64,000 nt of DNA from an uncultured Clostridia bacterium (GTDB lineage Bacteria; Bacillota; Clostridia; Christensenellales; UBA1242). This document shows, piece after piece, positions 60,990-64,000 of this stretch; position 1 is the stretch's first letter; each line of letters opens with the position of its first letter. Under the pieces are notes generated by a model that worked only from the letters and a program-made list of their open reading frames with translations, made no database searches and was not told where the DNA came from. The DNA lies in assembly GCA_934747765.1 (NCBI GenBank), contig CAKVGZ010000001.1:124001-188000 (forward strand), given 5' to 3'. A program made the position numbers and the translations under genes.

Positions 60990-61044
60990 CGATTTTCACA
61001 AAAAAAATTATATTTTTTTGTGACAAATTTTATCATTTTATTAT

Positions 61045-61073
61045 TTGCTTTTTATCGCAAAATTGTTTAAAAT
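61045..61073 (+). promoter_or_regulatory. Promoter giving a leaderless rluB-type mRNA
   Basis: TTGCTT (61045-61050), 17-nt spacer, TAAAAT (61068-61073), then exactly 6 nt to the ATG. Confidence 0.7.
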
Positions 61074-61079
61074 TGATGC

Positions 61080-61790
61080 ATGAGATTAAACAAATTTTTA
61101 AGCACAAGCGGAGTGTGTTCAAGAAGAAAAGCAGACGAATTGATTGAAAACGGCGAAATTGTGGTTAATGGCAAAGTTGAAACTCGTCTTGGAGCAAACA
61201 TTGATGAAAAAAAAGACAAGGTTGTTTGCAAAGGAAAAGAAGTTGTTTTGACGAATGATTTTGTTTATTACAAATTAAACAAGCCCAAGGGATATGTTTG
61301 TTCCAATGACGATGAAAAGGGCCGAAAAACCATTTTTGAACTTCTTCCTAAGGACAAACGACTGTTTTCCATTGGACGATTGGATTACAACACTGAGGGC
61401 GTTATTTTGGTCACAAATGATGGGCAACTTGCAGAAGCAATTTCTCATCCACGATATGAAGTCAACAAGGAATATATTGCAACCATCGAAGGGAAAATTC
61501 TTGAAAGTGAATTGGCAGTTCTTCGAGCGGGAGTTGTTGAAAACGGAAAAAGAATGCCAAAAGCAAGAGTTCAAAGGCTTGAAACCGATGCCAAAACAAC
61601 AAAAGTTTCGGTGATAATAAACGAAGGACAAAACCGACAAGTTCGCAGAATGTTCGAAGCAATTGGGAAAACAATTGTGCTTCTAAAGCGTGTGAGAGTT
61701 GGAGAAATAACTCTCGGCGGGCTCAAACGTGGAGGATACAAAGAACTTAACGCAATTGAAATGGCATATGTTGATATGTTAAAAAATTAG
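61080..61790 (+). CDS. rluB: RsuA/RluB-family pseudouridine synthase
   Basis: 236 aa. N-terminal S4 domain (RLNKFLSTSGVCSRRKADELI) and catalytic D102 in GRLDYNTEG; the C-terminal EGQNRQVRRMFEAIGK is family-typical. In the same family RluB modifies 23S rRNA and RsuA 16S rRNA; this looks more like RluB. No ribosome binding site; leaderless by promoter position. plsC starts 8 nt after its stop. Confidence 0.9.
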   Translation: MRLNKFLSTSGVCSRRKADELIENGEIVVNGKVETRLGANIDEKKDKVVCKGKEVVLTNDFVYYKLNKPKGYVCSNDDEKGRKTIFELLPKDKRLFSIGRLDYNTEGVILVTNDGQLAEAISHPRYEVNKEYIATIEGKILESELAVLRAGVVENGKRMPKARVQRLETDAKTTKVSVIINEGQNRQVRRMFEAIGKTIVLLKRVRVGEITLGGLKRGGYKELNAIEMAYVDMLKN

Positions 61791-61797
61791 AGGGAAT

Positions 61798-62376
61798 ATG
61801 ATTTTTGATATTTTAAAATTTATTTTTTATATTTGGATTTGGATTTTTTTTCCAACCAAATTCAAGGGCAAACGCAACATTCCAAAAGGCAAAGCGATTT
61901 TTGTTTGCAATCACACAAGCAACATGGATCCAATTTTGATGTATATGTCAACGTGGCGCAGACAATATTTTTTGGCAAAGAAAGAATTGTTTTCGAATCC
62001 GCTTAAACGAGGAATTATGAAAATGGCTCATGCCATTCCAATTGACAGAGGCAAAACCGATTTAAAAGCCATAAAAATGTCAATGAAAGTGTTGGCAGAA
62101 AACAAAATTTTGACAATTTTTCCTGAGGGAACAAGAAATAAAACAAACGAAGATTTGGGTGAAGTTAAGGCGGGGGCAGGAATGTTGGCAATAAAAACAA
62201 AAACTCCAATTGTTCCAGTTTGGATTGAGAAGAAACCTCGAATTTTCAGACTTAACACAATTAAATTTGGAAAACCTTTCACTCTTGAAGAATACTACGA
62301 TAAAAAATTAACAAGTGACGTGTTGGCGGAAGCGGGCGAAAAAATAGCTGAAAGATTATTAGAAAATAAAAAATAA
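61798..62376 (+). CDS. plsC: 1-acyl-glycerol-3-phosphate acyltransferase
   Basis: 192 aa. A hydrophobic N-terminal anchor (about 3-22), the catalytic NHTSNMD (His39, Asp44) and FPEGTR (108-113). Makes phosphatidic acid at the membrane. GAGGG site, 8 nt after rluB, so cotranscribed. Confidence 0.93.
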   Translation: MIFDILKFIFYIWIWIFFPTKFKGKRNIPKGKAIFVCNHTSNMDPILMYMSTWRRQYFLAKKELFSNPLKRGIMKMAHAIPIDRGKTDLKAIKMSMKVLAENKILTIFPEGTRNKTNEDLGEVKAGAGMLAIKTKTPIVPVWIEKKPRIFRLNTIKFGKPFTLEEYYDKKLTSDVLAEAGEKIAERLLENKK

Positions 62377-62402
62377 AAAAGTCTTCAATGAAGACTTTTT
62401 TT
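62375..62402 (+). terminator. Two-way terminator between plsC and rpsT
   Basis: AAAAAAGTCTTC / GAAGACTTTTTT with AAT loop; serves both converging genes. Confidence 0.9.
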
Positions 62403-62404
62403 AA

Positions 62405-62680
62405 CTAAGCGTTTGCTTTTTTTGCGTTATCCAAGATTTTTGCAAGAGTTGCTTTCTTAGAGTTAGCGTTGTTTTTGTGGATAACATTGTCTTTAGCAGC
62501 AGTATCTAATAACGAAAAAACTTCGCTCAAAAGTTTTTCTGCAACTTCAAAGTTATTGTTTTTTGTTTCGTTTGTGAATTTTTTTACTGTTGTTGAAATC
62601 TTAGATTTAATCATTCTGTTTTCTAAGTTTTTCTTTTCGTTAACTGAAACTCTTTTGATTGCTGATTTAATGTTTGGCAC
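62405..62680 (-). CDS. rpsT: 30S ribosomal protein S20
   Basis: 91 aa, three-helix rRNA-binding protein: PNIKSAIKRVSVNEKKNLEN and HKNNANSKKATLAK. Starts with GTG after AAGGAG. Upstream on the minus strand TTGCAA and TAAACT 17 nt apart make a plausible promoter. Commonly found alone, as here. Confidence 0.97.
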   Translation of the reverse strand: MPNIKSAIKRVSVNEKKNLENRMIKSKISTTVKKFTNETKNNNFEVAEKLLSEVFSLLDTAAKDNVIHKNNANSKKATLAKILDNAKKANA

Positions 62681-62783
62681 GGTTTTTCTCCTTAATGTAA
62701 TTTACTTGGCAAGTTTATCACAAGTTGACATATTTTGCAAGTAAATTTTTAATATTTTCAAAAATTTTTCAAAAACTAACTGC

Positions 62784-63566
62784 ATGAAAAGAAAAGTCAC
62801 AGATTTATTTGATGAAAAGAAGAATAATTCAAAATTGAAGAGCCAAAATTTTGAATATGGCATAAGTGTGAACAAAAGTTTGGACAAGAAAAAAGTTATT
62901 ATCAATGCTGAGGCAATAACTTTTCTTGGAGCAAAACTTGAAAACAGATTGGTTGAAATTTTGGAAACGGAACTTGTGTCTAATTTTAAATTTAACAAGT
63001 TTAAGAATATTTTTGTCATCGGTCTTGGCAACAAAGATGTTCCTTGCGATTCTCTTGGCCCAAAAGTTGTTGAAAAACTTGTGGTTTCACGCGGGCTTGA
63101 TATGAACCCAAAACTCTGCGCATTTGCACCAAATGTTTTCAGTAACACAGGAATTGAAACAAGTGAAATTGTTGGCTCAATTTCGAATCACATAAAACCA
63201 GATTTGGTGATTTTGATTGATTCTCTTGCAACTGTTTCTGTATCTCGCCTTTGTTCTTGTTTTCAAATTTCTAAGGGTGGGCTTGTTGCGGGAAGTGGAA
63301 GTGCAACGAACAATAAAAAAATATCTTCAAGTTTTCTTGGGGTCAAAAACATAGTTTCAATTGGTGTTCCCATGCTCATATATGCAAACTCATTGAACGC
63401 TGTTGATGGCGAAGGGAACAAACTTTCGTCTTTTCCTTCGCTGGTTCTTTCGCCAAGTGACATCACAAAATCCATTGACCTTTTGTCTGACATAATTGCC
63501 ATGGCAATTAACAAAGCAGTTTTCAGAAATTTGTGTGAAGATGAAATTGAAGCGCTTGTTAAGTAA
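62784..63566 (+). CDS. gpr: Spore germination protease GPR, short form
   Basis: 260 aa against about 325-370 for typical GPR. The core is recognisable: VIGLGNKDVPCDSLGPKVVEKL, LVILIDSLATVSVSRLC, and VAGSGS then SIGVPMLIYANS. GPR cleaves small acid-soluble spore proteins at germination. The N-terminal propeptide region seems reduced, and the C-terminus is short. No ribosome binding site is visible before the ATG. Divergent from rpsT. Confidence 0.88.
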   Translation: MKRKVTDLFDEKKNNSKLKSQNFEYGISVNKSLDKKKVIINAEAITFLGAKLENRLVEILETELVSNFKFNKFKNIFVIGLGNKDVPCDSLGPKVVEKLVVSRGLDMNPKLCAFAPNVFSNTGIETSEIVGSISNHIKPDLVILIDSLATVSVSRLCSCFQISKGGLVAGSGSATNNKKISSSFLGVKNIVSIGVPMLIYANSLNAVDGEGNKLSSFPSLVLSPSDITKSIDLLSDIIAMAINKAVFRNLCEDEIEALVK

Positions 63567-63597
63567 ACTTAAGAAATTTTCGTTCATATATTAAATT

Positions 63598-64000
63598 ATG
63601 ATTGTTGCAATGGACAGCGGAATTGGCGGAGCGAGCATATTAAAAGAAGTTATGGAATGCGCCTTCAACAACGAATTTGTGTACTTTGCGGACACAAAAA
63701 ATTCACCTTATGGAAACAAGACAAAAAAAGAAATTTTTGATGTTGTCAAACACAATGTCGATTTTTTGTTGTCTAGATATAAGATTGACATTTTGATTTT
63801 GGCTTGCAACACAGCAACAAGTGTGTGTGCAAAGAAATTCAGACAGATTTACGATTTCCCAATTATTGGAGTAGAACCACCAATCAAAGTTGCCTTGGAC
63901 AAGAGGCGCAAAGATGTGCTGGTGATTGCAACAAAACAAACCATTAAGTCAAATCTCACTTTAAAACGCTTTATTAAAAGAAAAAGTGTTAAAATAAAGT
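63598..64000 (+). CDS. murI: Glutamate racemase, 3' end outside window
   Basis: First 134 residues. D6 in AMDSGIGG and C70 in LACNTATS are the conserved acid and the first catalytic cysteine; the family supplies D-Glu for peptidoglycan. The second cysteine lies beyond the edge. ATG 63598 has no ribosome binding site; TATATT ends 5 nt upstream. Confidence 0.9.
   Translation, partial: MIVAMDSGIGGASILKEVMECAFNNEFVYFADTKNSPYGNKTKKEIFDVVKHNVDFLLSRYKIDILILACNTATSVCAKKFRQIYDFPIIGVEPPIKVALDKRRKDVLVIATKQTIKSNLTLKRFIKRKSVKIK

Noticed and set aside
1..64000. CRISPR arrays, insertion sequences, rRNA genes
   Set aside because: No regularly spaced repeats, no transposase and no rRNA sequence were seen on either strand.

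Overview
The window looks like core chromosome of a low-GC, spore-forming member of the Bacillota (Clostridia-like, probably an uncultured gut lineage). The basis is the AT-rich sequence, strong AGGAGG-type ribosome binding sites, and sporulation or germination genes (SpoVB, YqfC, YqfD, a SpoIVFB-like M50 protease, GPR). ClpC, adenylate kinase with a four-cysteine LID, zinc-type S14 and the S10-spc-alpha gene order agree. I cannot name the genus.

Layout. 0-32.4 kb is housekeeping: spoVB; a NifS/NifU Fe-S pair; gpmI; an orphan VirB4-type ATPase; greA; a PAP2-tsaE-tsaB-rimI operon; a ComEC-like hydrolase and a DUF4132 protein; an orphan lipoprotein SBP; a SpoIVFB-like protease; a CofE-family ligase; a GPH symporter; clpC; yqfC-yqfD-ybeY-era; ileS; RNA-modification enzymes; pepF; and a U32 protein. 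32.4-38.3 kb lies between tRNA-Leu and tRNA-Trp and is an accessory island. It holds a truncated tyrosine integrase beside tRNA-Leu, a YgjV-like membrane protein, a hypothetical gene, a restriction-modification locus with a 53-aa candidate regulator and palindromic operator, two nested-hairpin elements and a MazF toxin locus. 38.4-42.6 kb holds lgt and an unrecognised 1086-aa membrane protein behind a perfect consensus promoter. 42.7-58.7 kb is a complete S10-spc-alpha ribosomal cluster. 58.7-64 kb holds a gyrB-type gene, tRNA-Val, rluB-like, plsC, rpsT, gpr and the start of murI.

How the parts fit. Translation and RNA modification dominate: ribosomal proteins, t6A synthesis (TsaB/TsaE), pseudouridine synthases, IleRS, YbeY and Era. 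Several genes start 4-8 nt after a -10 box with no Shine-Dalgarno, which suggests leaderless transcripts. The most unusual items are a 93-bp perfect cloverleaf repeat at 7758-7850, the self-contained R-M locus whose first gene sits behind paired palindromes flanking its -10 box, MazF with a non-standard putative antitoxin, IleRS with KLHH in place of the HIGH signature, and the 1086-aa membrane protein.
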